A stretch of 64,000 nucleotides of DNA from Valencia hispanica. Taxonomy: Eukaryota > Chordata > Actinopteri > Cyprinodontiformes > Valenciidae. A program made the translations under genes and the position numbers. Shown here piece after piece: positions 30,001 through 50,945 of the stretch (positions are counted from its first letter, which is position 1; each line of letters starts with the position of its first letter). The stretch covers positions 11,313,501 to 11,377,500 of the forward strand of contig OY747704.1 of the NCBI GenBank assembly GCA_963556495.2, written 5' to 3'. The notes beneath the pieces are model-generated. The model was given only the letters and a program-made list of their open reading frames with translations. It was not told where the DNA came from and made no database searches.

Positions 30001-33000
30001 TGAGCTATACCAACACTTAATTTCCCTCTGGGATCAATAAAGTATTTTTGAATTGAATAGAATAGAATTGAAAACCTACAAACATAAATAAAAATGGTGT
30101 TAATAACTCCTCCGCTGCGACATTTGACACTTTTCCCTGAATGTCTTCAGCTCGAGCCAGAAATATACTTTACGTCATAGTTATATTTTTATGTGTTGAC
30201 TGATGAATAGATATGTGCGGAATCAAACTTATTAAGGTTAACCTAAAAATGTCTCTTGCATCATTCCTCCACCAGAGAGCTTTGACAAATTCAGTTTTCT
30301 ATTACTGCTCTGTGCATCTGCATGTGTGTGTTTTGGGAGATCATTTTGAAAGTTAGTCAAAACACACTTGCCAACATAACTTTAAAGCTTTCTGTATATT
30401 CACATTATTCGTTTGGCTACATGTGTTTTTAGGGAAACTATGCTCCAAGCTTTGAGGTTTGTCATCCAGGGGGCCGGATCAAAGGTGGACCCAGCCATTC
30501 GCAAGAACATCACTACCACATTACTGGGCATGCTGGGACACGACGAGGTATGACAACATGAACAGATGTCTTGAGGCATTAAGCAAAGCCAAACGTATTA
30601 AATCTGTGGCTGCAGTCGCTACTGTACACAGTGAGAAATACTCAAATGAAGACGGCAGACACTTATAGGAGCTGCTGCAGAGGAATGCTCTGTGGAGTCG
30701 TTTTCTCTGTGATCACAGTAGAAAAAAACGGAAGTCGAACAGAGGATGTGGTTTTCTGAGTAGGTGGTTTTGACTCTTCATGTCTCTTTGTAACACAGAA
30801 CCTCTTTCTGTCTGGCTTTCTGCTCTGTATGTGCGTGTGTGTAGGATGCAACTCGAATGGCCTCGGCAGGCTGCATTGGTGAGCTGTGCGCCTTCCTGTC
30901 AGAGGAGGAGCTAAAGAGTGTGTTACTTCAACATGTCTTAGGTTTGTATTTATTCACAAGCTTCATTTCTTTTTCTCATTTTGCCATATTATAATCACAA
31001 GCATCACTGTTTCCTTTTTATGTGACAAACAATAGTGCATAAATGTGAAGTGAAATGGCAGATGAGTGATGTAGGGTTTTAATGTTTGCTCGTTCATTCA
31101 ACATAGCTCAAGCTCGGTGGGATTGGATCGGAAGCATATCTTAACATAATTTTGTAAGTTTTAGCACAGATTCTCAGTAGGATTTAGGACAGTGGGATTT
31201 GACTGGGACATTCTAATATCCATTTCCTTCCGCTTATCCGGGATTGGGTTGTGGAGACAGTAGCTTAAGCAGGGAGACCCAGACTTCCCTTTCCCCAGCC
31301 ACTTGGACCTGCTCCTTCCTCTGGACCCAGAACACCTCACCAGGGAGGCATCCAGGTGTCATTCTAAACAGATGCCCGAGCCACCTCAACTGACTCCTCT
31401 TGATGCGGAGGACCAGCAGCTCTACTCTGAGCCCCTCACGGATGACCGATAATGTATAAATATGTATGGATGAATATACCTTGATCTCATCCCTTCCATT
31501 GTAGCTCTGAACGAATGTTTAGGGTTGTTGTCTCCCTGGAAGGTGAACCTCGGTCTCAAGTTTTCGAAGCCTCTAGCAGGTTTTCTTGGCCCATTTTAAG
31601 CTCCACCCCTCTGACCAGCTTCCTTGTCCCTGATGAAGAAAGGTATCCCAATACCATGATGCTGCCATTACAGCTAATAGCTGTCCAATCAACAGATTTT
31701 TTTGGATGGCGCTGTACATTATCTTTAGAAAGTCTTTATATGTTAGTATCAGCAAAGAAAAAACACAGAGTACCATGTTGCCCAAAACAACTTGGCTGCT
31801 CTGTGTGCATAAACAGAGGTAAGCTCATGTTTCTCTGGCTCCCTTCAGCGGATGTGTCTGGCGTGGACTGGATGGTGCGTCATGGTCGTAGCCTGGCCCT
31901 GGCTATAGCCGTGAAGTCTGCTCCTGAGAAGCTGTGCGGGAAGGATTACTGTGAGACTGTGACCGAGACGGTTTTAACCAACGCCACTGCTGACAGGGTG
32001 AGCACAAAGCAGACGCATGGCCTCTAAAGATTTAAACCTTGTAGCAAAACTCTTATGACCTTTATGGGTTTCCATAACTGAGGTGATTCCCCCTCCAGAT
32101 TCCCATCGCTACCAGTGGGATCAGAGCTTTGGGATTTCTGATGAGGCATCATCTCAGGACAGAGGGAGGCAGTAGTGTTTCACAGCGCACCATCACACAG
32201 TTGGTTAAGGTGAGAGAAAGGGAACCCTTCCCATTCAGCTGTTAATCATGTTCACTTCCCTTTTTTTTGTCCTGCAGGTGAGGAAAAGTGAGAAGTGGGT
32301 GAACAGAAACAATATTGCCTGAGTGACTGTACATTACAGTGTTGGGAAAAGATTCAGCACAGGTTATCTATAGGGTGGAAAAAGTTGATTTACCACATTA
32401 GAATTAGTTAAATTAAGTTGCCTCTAATCACAACCAGGGAATCCTGTTCAATCGTTTTTTTAAACAAAAACGTAGGTGCTTTGGGTTCTGTTGCTTGTTT
32501 AATGTACAAGACTTTTTGTTTAATTAAACTGACGTCAGTTTTGAAGAGATCTGAAAGGATAAATCACAAGATTTATGGCTGTGGTGTAACTGGCTCTAGT
32601 TCACCAGTTTATTGGAAACTGATAATGTTACCATCTCATACACTGACTTCTACTTCCCGATGTCAGCTGTAGTTTTGCTGATGCAATTAATTTATTTTAT
32701 TCAGCTTGTTTAAGTCAAGTTTTTGTTACTTCCAGTTCGAAAGAAACCCGTTGGTATATATAAAGGATAACTTTATGATAATTTAACGTTGTGGCCCCTA
32801 GGCATGGGCCAGTAAGGGCAGATATATCTCAATATCCTGATGTTTACAGAACAATGTAAGACGTGATAAATATAACAAAATATATTAACTAATAAAAAGC
32901 AACAATTGTCTCCACAATGTTATTACAATTGATTATTATAGTATCAATAATGTTAACTCTAACAAAAGCAGAATATAAACACTTGCTAAATTCAATATTA

Positions 33001-35550
33001 TAGTAGTTTTTAGATGTGTATTGCATTCAATATTGTATATTTTTAAATTATAAAGTAACACAAGTAGAAAAAGCTGATATTAACTGTTTATTTAGTCAGG
33101 CTATCTGCTCCAGTAGCCAGTCTGCAGTCAGGTGTTTGTCAGCTTTTATTCGCCTACTTTGGTTTTAAGACATCCTTTTTTTCCTGATTAAGAGTTATTG
33201 CGACCATCACTCAGGAGGTAGGAATTTGTCTTGTAACCGTAGGGTTGCCAGTTCGAACCCTCGCTTTGTCCCTCTCAGTCGTTGTCATCAGGAGAGACAA
33301 TTCACCCTCCTTGCCTACTGGTGGCGCCAGTGTACGACAGCCTCTTCAAGTTTAACTCTTTGCTTGAACACAAAAAGAAAGGAATAGTTCCAGGTTCATA
33401 AAACTTTGGGATACCAGAACAATAAAAGTTGTCTTTTCTGAGTCTTTGACAAGTAATTGTTCAATGCCATCTAAACACTGGTGTCATTAAACTTGAGCAG
33501 ATGCAACAATAAATGCAAATCTGTACTCTAAAATTTAAATACAAAAAAATTAATAAAATTCTGCTGTCAAAAATAAAATAATTTACCGGTAAGTGGACAG
33601 TTGCTTAGAGTAAACAATTGCCTAAGATGAAGGGTGCCAATAAAAAAATGTTGGGTTTCTTTTAAAGTATGTAAACATTATAACATGTAAATAAAGATAT
33701 TAATGAACTTAGAGGTGCAAATTCAAAAGTAGAAATTTACAGTAATTTACTTACTACCTTACTTTAGCCTATGCTTTGACTCAACATAAGCAGGACAATA
33801 AACCCAAACTGAACTCTCAACCCTGCATCACCTCATAAACCACATCATTTTTTGTATGCATCTTATTGGTTCAAACGCTGCATTCTGAGCATCAATATGC
33901 AAAATGAAATGATACTGGAATAAATACAAAAGGAGAAAAAAATTTCCACAAATCCTATAAGCTGATTAGGACTGTCTTTTGTCTTTTTGACCAACGAGGT
34001 CAAAATAATCCCGTCATAATCTAATTTTACCTGTCATTTTTTAAAATAATAATACAACATATTAAATAGTATTTATTTTAATTAATATTCAAGCTGAACA
34101 GAGAATCTGCATTGTGCCATCATACATCAAGCAGATTACATTCAACTTTTTCTCCACAGTGACCAACCCCACTAACTACATTTTAAAAATACAATTAAAC
34201 GATCGAACAGTTAACCTGCTGGGGCCTGAACGCACAGTCTCACCACTTGATCTTGTTCTGGAGGCTGAATCCGCACTCTGCTGCCGAACTGGAGACTGAC
34301 AAGCCCCTTTTCAGCCAAAGTGTTGAAATAAGGGAACCATCCTCCAATTGAAGAGGTCAGGAGTTGGAAAGACTCTCTGAACAAGGCGTTTCCTGAACTG
34401 CAAGCCTTGCTTCAGTGGAAGGAACATCACGCAGCATCCAGCTTTTGCACTAGTGGTTGGCACAAGACTGGGCTCTTTGAAGCGCGTCTGTGATCAGCCA
34501 CACCGCTCACAGACACGCTGTCAGCTCCCGGATGAGTACGGGGTACAGGCCTCAGACAACGCTCAGCTACTCTCATGGGAATCTTTTTTTATGTATAGTT
34601 TCAGTTACCTGTACTCCGTGCCGTGCGTAAAATAGAAAATGTCTGCACCAACTGGTCAGGGAATGTGAATTGTAATGTCATAATTATGTTTTGTCAATCG
34701 ACTAACATTTGTGTTTTACTACAATATTGCATGGGGTACAAAATAATTTATCTCCACTTTCATGTAAAGAATGAGGAAACTGTAGGCTATAGCACAGTCC
34801 TTGGTACAGCTTTTTGTTGGCAAATGCCACATATTTCACTCGTTCCCTCTCACATAAGAAACAGGATATGTGATGCCGTCAGATATGAGATGATAAGGAG
34901 TATCGTAACTGGTAAAACATGCGTTCAAATAATCCGATAAAATTGCCAGATGTGCAGAATTCGTAAGGATTGGCTTAATTTGTGTTTAATAGTTGCAATC
35001 GCAACACAAAAACTGATGTCAAATCATATCTTATGAGTTTGTTGTAGTTTTTTTTTGTGTGTGTGTGAGACATGTTTTGACCGTGTGACACCCCCCCCCC
35101 CCTCCCTCCAGTGTCTTCAGAACCAATCCAGTGACATCAGACTGGTGTCAGAGCGAGTGCTGTGGTGGGTATTCAAAGACCCAGCAACTCCCTCTATGGA
35201 GGCCAGCCTGATCAAGCCGCTGCTGAAGAGTCTGTTGGACAACACGAAGGACAAGAACACCACAGTCCGAGCCCAGAGTGAACACACCATCGTCAACCTG
35301 CTGCGACTGCGCCAAGGAGAGGAAACCATGCAGGTGGGTCTCCTGTATTACGGCTGGTTATTACACATGAATGGGATCTCTGCCTCAAGTTAACTTTAAC
35401 CCTTTCCTTTTTTCTGCTCAACAGAGTATTACTGCCATTCTGGACTCTGCAAGTAACGAACTGCTGTCAGAGTGTCACCGCCGTTCACTGAAGAAAATTG
35501 CCAGCCTGCCAGACTCCAATGAGGAGATTGATGAAACCATCCTAACATGA
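1..35550 (+). CDS. gcn1: GCN1, eIF2-alpha kinase activator (5' end outside window), 52 exons
   Basis: GCN1 is a cytosolic HEAT-repeat scaffold that binds stalled or collided ribosomes and, with GCN20/ABCF3, activates the kinase GCN2 so that eIF2-alpha is phosphorylated. Traced exons: 1-11, 1852-1986, 2072-2249, 2337-2411, 2534-2662, 2751-2801, 4194-4292, 4422-4595, 4673-4825, 4924-5016, 5105-5180, 6539-6698, 6798-6987, 7999-8123, 8292-8470, 8562-8655, 8742-8855, 9427-9625, 9708-9860, 12299-12480, 12838-12918, 12995-13138, 13308-13432, 13704-13893, 13974-14044, 14810-14975, 15049-15243, 15410-15656, 18918-19039, 19458-19572, 19907-20086, 20307-20527, 20618-20686, 20783-20921, 21002-21198, 21323-21465, 21722-21839, 21968-22183, 22300-22464, 22564-22725, 22809-22901, 22984-23127, 24792-25061, 25173-25286, 26242-26472, 26561-26754, 30433-30547, 30845-30941, 31849-31997, 32099-32209, 35112-35333, 35425-35550. 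Every intron is GT-AG and the phases join without a stop into 2,499 codons. The product aligns colinearly with my recollection of human GCN1 (2,671 aa) from about residue 173 to its C-terminal DETILT-like end. No disrupted exon was seen. Exon edges are from reading splice sites and homology, not from transcripts. Confidence 0.97.
12..1851. other. gcn1 intron, mostly unique AT-rich DNA
   Basis: Apart from a LINE 3' fragment at about 440-980, I see no recognisable gene, RNA or repeat here. The intron starts with GTGAGT at 12 and ends with CCCAG at 1851. Confidence 0.6.
440..980 (+). mobile_element. 5'-truncated L2/CR1-type LINE, 3' end only
   Basis: Read on the + strand with several stops, the segment encodes the typical LINE C-terminal phrases ([17 protein letters not shown], then a [12 protein letters not shown] stretch and [11 protein letters not shown]). 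It ends with the 3' tail in which a TGTAAAGCTCTTTGAACTG motif is followed by ATACTAATAAA. Those phrases sit at the C-terminus of L2-clade reverse transcriptases. The copy is degenerate and non-functional. Confidence 0.7.
2886..3016 (+). mobile_element. L2-type LINE 3' tail fragment
   Basis: The segment from AGGAATAGGAAACTTTTTAAC to the GAATTGAATT repeat matches the 3' tail also seen at 56480-56600 (+) and 56866-56995 (-). It carries the diagnostic CGCCTTGAGATGACATCTG and TATATAAATAAATTGAATTG motifs. It lies in the gcn1 intron 2802-4193. Confidence 0.8.
3063..3332. mobile_element. Probable MITE with TTAA-type ends (degenerate)
   Basis: It begins TTAAAGGGGACATATG and ends with the partly complementary CATAATATGTCGCCTGTAA. 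A TTAA target would suggest a piggyBac-like non-autonomous element, and similar AAGGGGACATAT ends occur widely in fish. The right end has mutations, so the call is tentative. Confidence 0.4.
3340..3960 (-). mobile_element. Tc1/mariner relic
   Basis: In antisense it shows the Tc1 signatures TTTTCTATAGGATTTAGGTCTGG (codes the NPIENLW region), a CATTATCCTGCTGAAAGA block, and CGCAGCATCACTGATCCACC. The frames are broken and no clear inverted repeats were found. A related but separate relic is at 45290-45725. Confidence 0.75.
5202..5516 (-). mobile_element. Tc1 relic, one inverted-repeat end plus transposase C-terminus
   Basis: The left end reads GTGGTCGGAAGTTTACATCC, a standard Tc1 terminal repeat. 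The minus strand encodes a decayed [22 protein letters not shown] block, i.e. the final Glu of the DDE triad in its usual NLW context. The rest of the transposase is missing. It lies just after the gcn1 exon ending at 5180. Confidence 0.75.
5521..6538. repeat. hAT-like terminal fragment and unclassified AT-rich intron
   Basis: The stretch opens with CCAGGCCTGTCACGATAACA, resembling hAT/MITE ends common in fish, but no matching right end was found before the exon at 6539. The rest is AT-rich with no coding signal that I can recognise. Confidence 0.35.
7057..7962. mobile_element. Non-autonomous hAT element (906 bp) with 8-bp TSD
   Basis: The ends are TAGGGCTGTAA and its complement TTACAGCCCTA, flanked by identical 8-bp direct repeats CTGGATTG at 7049-7056 and 7963-7970. 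Subterminal GGTCGAC motifs are also inverted. The interior holds a CpG-rich block (7610-7655) but no transposase-like reading frame. TSD length and end sequence fit the hAT superfamily. It sits in gcn1 intron 6988-7998. Confidence 0.9.
8292..8855 (+). other. gcn1: gcn1 exons coding the charged, probably coiled-coil insert
   Basis: Three consecutive exons (8292-8470, 8562-8655, 8742-8855) encode the conserved [14 protein letters not shown] block followed by a long Lys/Glu-rich stretch ([30 protein letters not shown]). The heptad-like charge pattern contrasts with the leucine-rich HEAT repeats on both sides. In the GCN1 family this region sits roughly at residues 770-880 and interrupts the HEAT array. 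The coiled-coil reading is inference from composition. Confidence 0.7.
8898..8963 (-). mobile_element. L2-type LINE 3' tail fragment
   Basis: The 60-odd bases from GGCAAGGCAATTTTATTTG to GGTGCTTTACATG are nearly identical to the start of the larger L2 copy at 45726. It is the 3' tail in antisense, severely 5'-truncated, immediately upstream of a hAT MITE. Confidence 0.75.
8972..9350. mobile_element. hAT-type MITE (379 bp) with 8-bp TSD
   Basis: Ends are TAGGGCTGGGCGAT and ATCGCCCAGTCCTA (14 bp, one mismatch). They are bounded by perfect 8-bp repeats ATTAGGAA at 8964-8971 and 9351-9358. There is no coding capacity. A left-end fragment with a related sequence lies at 18592. Confidence 0.9.
9861..11040. 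other. gcn1 intron segment, no gene seen
   Basis: AT-rich intronic DNA without a conserved exon or a transposon end that I can support. Short reading frames near 10143-10460 and 10727-10999 have no family resemblance and end in repeats. Confidence 0.5.
11045..12064. repeat. Unclassified interspersed repeat; 3' 258 bp duplicated at 61284
   Basis: The block starts near CCATAGACTCTATATATAAG, contains a GC-rich part (11095-11340) and an AT-rich 3' part. Positions 11807-12064 are repeated almost base for base at 61284-61540, in the same orientation, 49 kb away. That proves it is a dispersed repeat. I see no terminal inverted repeats, no transposase and no poly(A) tail, so the class is open. Confidence 0.7.
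14085..14775 (-). mobile_element. Tc1/mariner relic
   Basis: Antisense Tc1 phrases remain: TTCAATTGGATTTAAGTCTAG (PIENL region) and CCCCACAGCATGATGCTGCC (the GGGSIMLWG region). The left part resembles a Tc1 end ending AAAAGTATTGATGCC. Frames are shattered. It fills the gcn1 intron 14045-14809. Confidence 0.7.
15960..16325 (-). mobile_element. Tc1/mariner relic
   Basis: Antisense TTTTCTATAGGGTTTAGATG and ATTATCCTGTTGAAAGACC are the decayed PIENLW and QDN-region remnants of a Tc1 transposase. It directly abuts the better preserved element at 16326. Confidence 0.65.
16326..18589 (-). mobile_element. Tc1-type transposon with long inverted repeats, split by a Harbinger element
   Basis: Ends are CAGTGGCTTGC and GCGAGCCACTG with TA on both sides (16324-16325, 18590-18591). 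The inverted repeats are ~210 bp (16326-16540 and 18375-18589), the IR/DR layout of Sleeping-Beauty-type elements. The transposase is on the minus strand from ATG 18219-18221. It shows the paired helix-turn-helix N-terminus ([17 protein letters not shown]), [16 protein letters not shown] and NPIENLW, i.e. the DDE catalytic residues. Two lesions are visible: a 664-bp insertion at 17178-17841, and a single-base frameshift near 16630-16645 that removes the C-terminal ~28 residues. Without the insertion the element is about 1.6 kb. It is in gcn1 intron 15657-18917. Confidence 0.93.
17178..17841 (-). mobile_element. Non-autonomous PIF/Harbinger element (664 bp), TTA TSD, with MADF exon
   Basis: Terminal inverted repeats of ~32 bp (AGCCGCGTTCACACCGGTCA at the left; the right differs by one base) are flanked by TTA at 17175-17177 and 17842-17844, the 3-bp duplication of PIF/Harbinger. 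Removing the element and one TTA restores the surrounding Tc1 frame exactly. On the minus strand, 17455-17584 encodes a MADF (Myb/SANT-like) start, [17 protein letters not shown], ending at a GTAAGC splice donor, as in the accessory gene of ISL2EU/Harbinger elements. No DDE transposase is present. Confidence 0.92.
18592..18690. repeat. hAT MITE left-end fragment
   Basis: AGGGCTGGGCAATAAATAG followed by ATCGATATATCG matches the hAT MITE end at 8972. No right end is seen. It directly follows the TA duplication of the Tc1 element. Confidence 0.45.
23270..24110 (+). mobile_element. Tc1/mariner relic
   Basis: The + strand retains TGGCCTGACCTGAACCCCAC (WPDLNP, the last catalytic region), a GACCAGCAAAC block before it, and GCAAAAGATCGCCTAACCAAG near the end. 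Ends with related AGGAATATTATT / AATAATATTCTT sequences may be its inverted repeats. It is heavily mutated and lies in gcn1 intron 23128-24791. Confidence 0.65.
25287..26241. other. gcn1 intron, no feature seen
   Basis: Roughly 950 bp of AT-rich DNA. The middle (25600-25900) faintly resembles an old Tc1 internal region (for example AGGCCAAGATGGAGATGTTT), but not enough to call an element. Confidence 0.4.
26242..26754 (+). other. gcn1: gcn1 exons coding the GCN2-binding (RWD-binding) domain
   Basis: Two exons (26242-26472 and 26561-26754) encode the HEAT units around [19 protein letters not shown] and [19 protein letters not shown]. By codon counting they fall near residues 2260-2400 of vertebrate GCN1, the region that binds the RWD domain of GCN2. 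Conservation is high and no deletion or frameshift was seen. The donor after the first exon is GTCCAA, weaker than the usual GTAAG/GTGAG in this gene, but the frame requires it. Confidence 0.65.
26885..27330 (-). mobile_element. Tc1/mariner relic, transposase C-terminus
   Basis: The minus strand encodes an open 71-codon piece ([29 protein letters not shown], ending NSTKY), the last third of a Tc1 transposase including the final Glu. The upstream two thirds are missing. It is in gcn1 intron 26755-30432. Confidence 0.8.
27331..28654. other. gcn1 intron segment, no feature seen
   Basis: AT-rich DNA of low complexity without coding homology. Short hexamer-like repeats of ACACA and TATT occur, but there is no bounded element. 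Confidence 0.45.
28658..29361. mobile_element. Non-autonomous PIF/Harbinger-like element (704 bp), TTA TSD
   Basis: Perfect 15-bp inverted repeats GGGTGTATTCAGACC / GGTCTGAATACACCC are bounded by TTA at 28655-28657 and 29362-29364. Subterminal TTTGGTCC motifs are inverted as well. The interior is CpG-rich, with a possible decayed reading frame on the minus strand (28887-29189), but no domain that I recognise. TSD and ends fit PIF/Harbinger. Confidence 0.82.
29744..30062 (+). mobile_element. Rex1-type LINE 3' end
   Basis: The segment is nearly identical to 63157-63470. It codes the C-terminal phrases [19 protein letters not shown] and [15 protein letters not shown], then has the tail GGGATCAATAAAGTATTTTTG and a GAATTGAATAG repeat. 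It is 5'-truncated and inactive. Confidence 0.85.
30980..31820 (-). mobile_element. Tc1/mariner relic split by an RTE-like LINE fragment
   Basis: Antisense Tc1 phrases lie on both sides of 31217-31453: GATTCTCAGTAGGATTTAGG upstream, then GAACGAATGTTTAGGGTTG, GGAAGGTGAACCTCGG and ACCATGATGCTGCCATTAC downstream. The order matches one interrupted transposase. It occupies most of gcn1 intron 30942-31848. Confidence 0.75.
31217..31453 (-). mobile_element. RTE/Rex3-like LINE 3' fragment
   Basis: CCATTTCCTTCCGCTTATCC, AAGCAGGGAGACCCAGACTT, CAGATGCCCGAGCCACCTCA and CCCCTCACGGATGACCGA are diagnostic antisense phrases of a very abundant fish RTE-type LINE 3' end. It is inserted in a Tc1 relic. Confidence 0.75.
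32210..33184. other. gcn1 intron segment, no gene seen
   Basis: AT-rich. A partial repeat that begins GGCATGGGCCAGTAAGG near 32802 resembles the end of a fish DNA transposon, but I could not find a partner end. No exon or RNA signal was seen. Confidence 0.4.
33185..33360 (+). mobile_element. tRNA-derived SINE
   Basis: An A-box-like ACTCAGGAGGTAGG is followed by a B-box GGTTGCCAGTTCGAACCC, the internal Pol III promoter of a tRNA. The tRNA-unrelated body then contains CCTTGCCTACTGGTGG and GGCGCCAGTGTACG(A)CAGCCTC, phrases of a fish SINE family. It has no acceptor stem, so it is not a tRNA gene. Confidence 0.65.
33361..35111. other. gcn1 intron segment, unclassified
   Basis: No recognised transposon or gene. 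The part from 34200 to 34640 has higher GC and several short open frames, but none resembles a known domain. The last 65 bp hold a T run, a GT repeat and a C run of about 13 just before the acceptor AG at 35110-35111. Confidence 0.4.
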
Positions 35551-36063
35551 TGGAGCAGGACTTGATTAAAAAAAAAGTCAGCTAAACCATGACTGACACA
35601 GTGAAGAAATCCTGAGTGTATGAGAACCCCAAACACACTCAACACACATGCTCAGCTTGAACCAGCATGGTAGGAGGAGGAGACGGGTTGAGTTTTGACC
35701 GAGTTTTGACTTTCTTGAATCCCCTGCGAATATTTTCGTTTTCTCTCACTTTACAACTTTGTTTTAGCGGCCTTTCAGCCTAATTTCTTACTTGTTTCTT
35801 TTATCTTGTGCCTAACGGATTATGTACCAAATACGTTGGGAAGACACAATGCCAAATCTTTTTTGATATACCAGTGTTCTGCTACTACTTTTACCAAATT
35901 GATTTGAAGCATTTAAGATGCAATTGTAAAGAAAGCCACCCCTGTCTTTAATTTTATTTGGACTTGGCATGTGGGAGATGTTTGGGGGAAAACAACCTCT
36001 TATAAGACAAATCATTCTTATCAGTGATACTGTTGTAAAAAAGCAAAACCGAATAAAAACTGA
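35551..36063 (+). other. gcn1: gcn1 3' UTR with poly(A) signal
   Basis: After the TGA at 35548-35550 there is no further coding homology. The first clean AATAAA is at 36052-36057, giving a predicted 3' UTR of about 0.5 kb. No transposon was recognised inside it. The cleavage site is inferred, not shown. Confidence 0.7.
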
Positions 36064-36939
36064 TTTCATAATGTGTGGGAGATATCAACAAGGTTATTTT
36101 CTGTCCGAGGTCAGTGGGGTTAAAACTTTAGAGTTCTAGGTAGAGAAAATGTATTTCTGTCTATACATGTGAGCAATATATGCACCACATACAACACAGT
36201 TATCCACTGTCTACATAAGTATATCCTGCAGGGTCACAGAGCAGCTGGTGGCCAGTCCGTTACAGGGGGGGGGGAAGCAAATATTTGCTAATTACTATTA
36301 ATCTTTTATTTGTCTTTGGAAAATAAGTAATTTAATTGTAAGCAAAAGCTAAAACAAAATCTTATTAAATGAAGGATTGTAAAAGATGCTTTCTGAGGAA
36401 ATGAGACACTTTGCTCCCTAATGCCCAATATTACCTGCTTTAGCAGGTAAGTAGGAAATTAAGTGAAACTTGTTGCCATCTCCCAGTCTGTTTAGCTTAG
36501 CAAACTATCATCTAGCTATGAAACACTGCAGTTCATGTATTCCAGATAAAATCTAAGAACTGCTTCCTGATAAGGTAGCTAAAATAATCAATCTGGTGAT
36601 ATTACACCAGTGGTTTCTCAGACTTGTTAAACAAGTACCACCTTATTAAAAACCATATTTTCCCAAATAGTATCAGACTACCAACATGTTTCACAACAGA
36701 AGTTAGACTTTTTACCTTTTTGTCACAAAGGGAAAGGTAATGGGAGACACCACAATTGATTTCGTTAACTCTTTAGTTACATTTAATTATGACAGGATTA
36801 ATGTAGCATTAAGTTTCCCTGATTAAAATTCGTTGCATTTCATTTTATACTAAATACAACATTCTAAGATATACATTTCAACATGTCTTTATGGAATATT
36901 TTTAATTAATAAAATAAAAGAAGACCAAATAGATTGCTT
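36064..36939. other. Intergenic spacer between gcn1 and rab35
   Basis: AT-rich DNA without recognisable coding or repeat signal. A GGGGGGGG run is near 36267. The whole gene-to-gene distance (predicted poly(A) site to ATG) is ~1.2 kb. Confidence 0.5.
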
Positions 36940-37281
36940 ACTCTTGGACTGACTCAGATGCTCCACATCTTGTTTGTCTTCTGCGTGCTGGAGCTGGAGC
37001 CTGCGCAGTGAGACCGGGTCGCACTTGGGTGCAGCTCCGCTAGAGAAGGAAGCAGAGTTTCCGGCTGTTTGCAGCGGAGCAAGAGGATTGCTGACGCCGC
37101 GAAACCCCGAGAAAAACGCCACCGGCTCGGGGGGCTAATAGTTTCAAGCTTCGGTTGTCTCCTTTTTAATTATCAGGGGATCTGGGGGCAGGTAAATTTT
37201 CTCCGAGACAGGGGGGGGGACCTGAGCAACAAGCCAAGCAAAGAAGCGGCACAAGGCGGAGGTTAGCTACCAGCTACCGGC
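36940..37281 (+). promoter_or_regulatory. rab35: rab35 promoter / 5' UTR, CpG-rich
   Basis: The ~340 bp before the rab35 ATG are rich in G+C and CpG (for example around 37000-37140 and 37240-37280), unlike the AT-rich DNA on both sides. That fits a housekeeping-type CpG-island promoter. No TATA box is obvious near the start. The TSS cannot be fixed from sequence. A ggggggggg run lies near 37211-37220. Confidence 0.55.

Positions 37282-50945
<13,664 letters not shown>

Noticed and set aside
33185..33360. Possible tRNA gene from the B-box GGTTCGAACCC-like sequence
   Set aside because: There is no acceptor or anticodon stem, and the following sequence is a SINE body.
34623..34940. 105-codon frame in a gcn1 intron
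   Set aside because: No homology that I recognise and no splice support; low complexity AT-rich coding.
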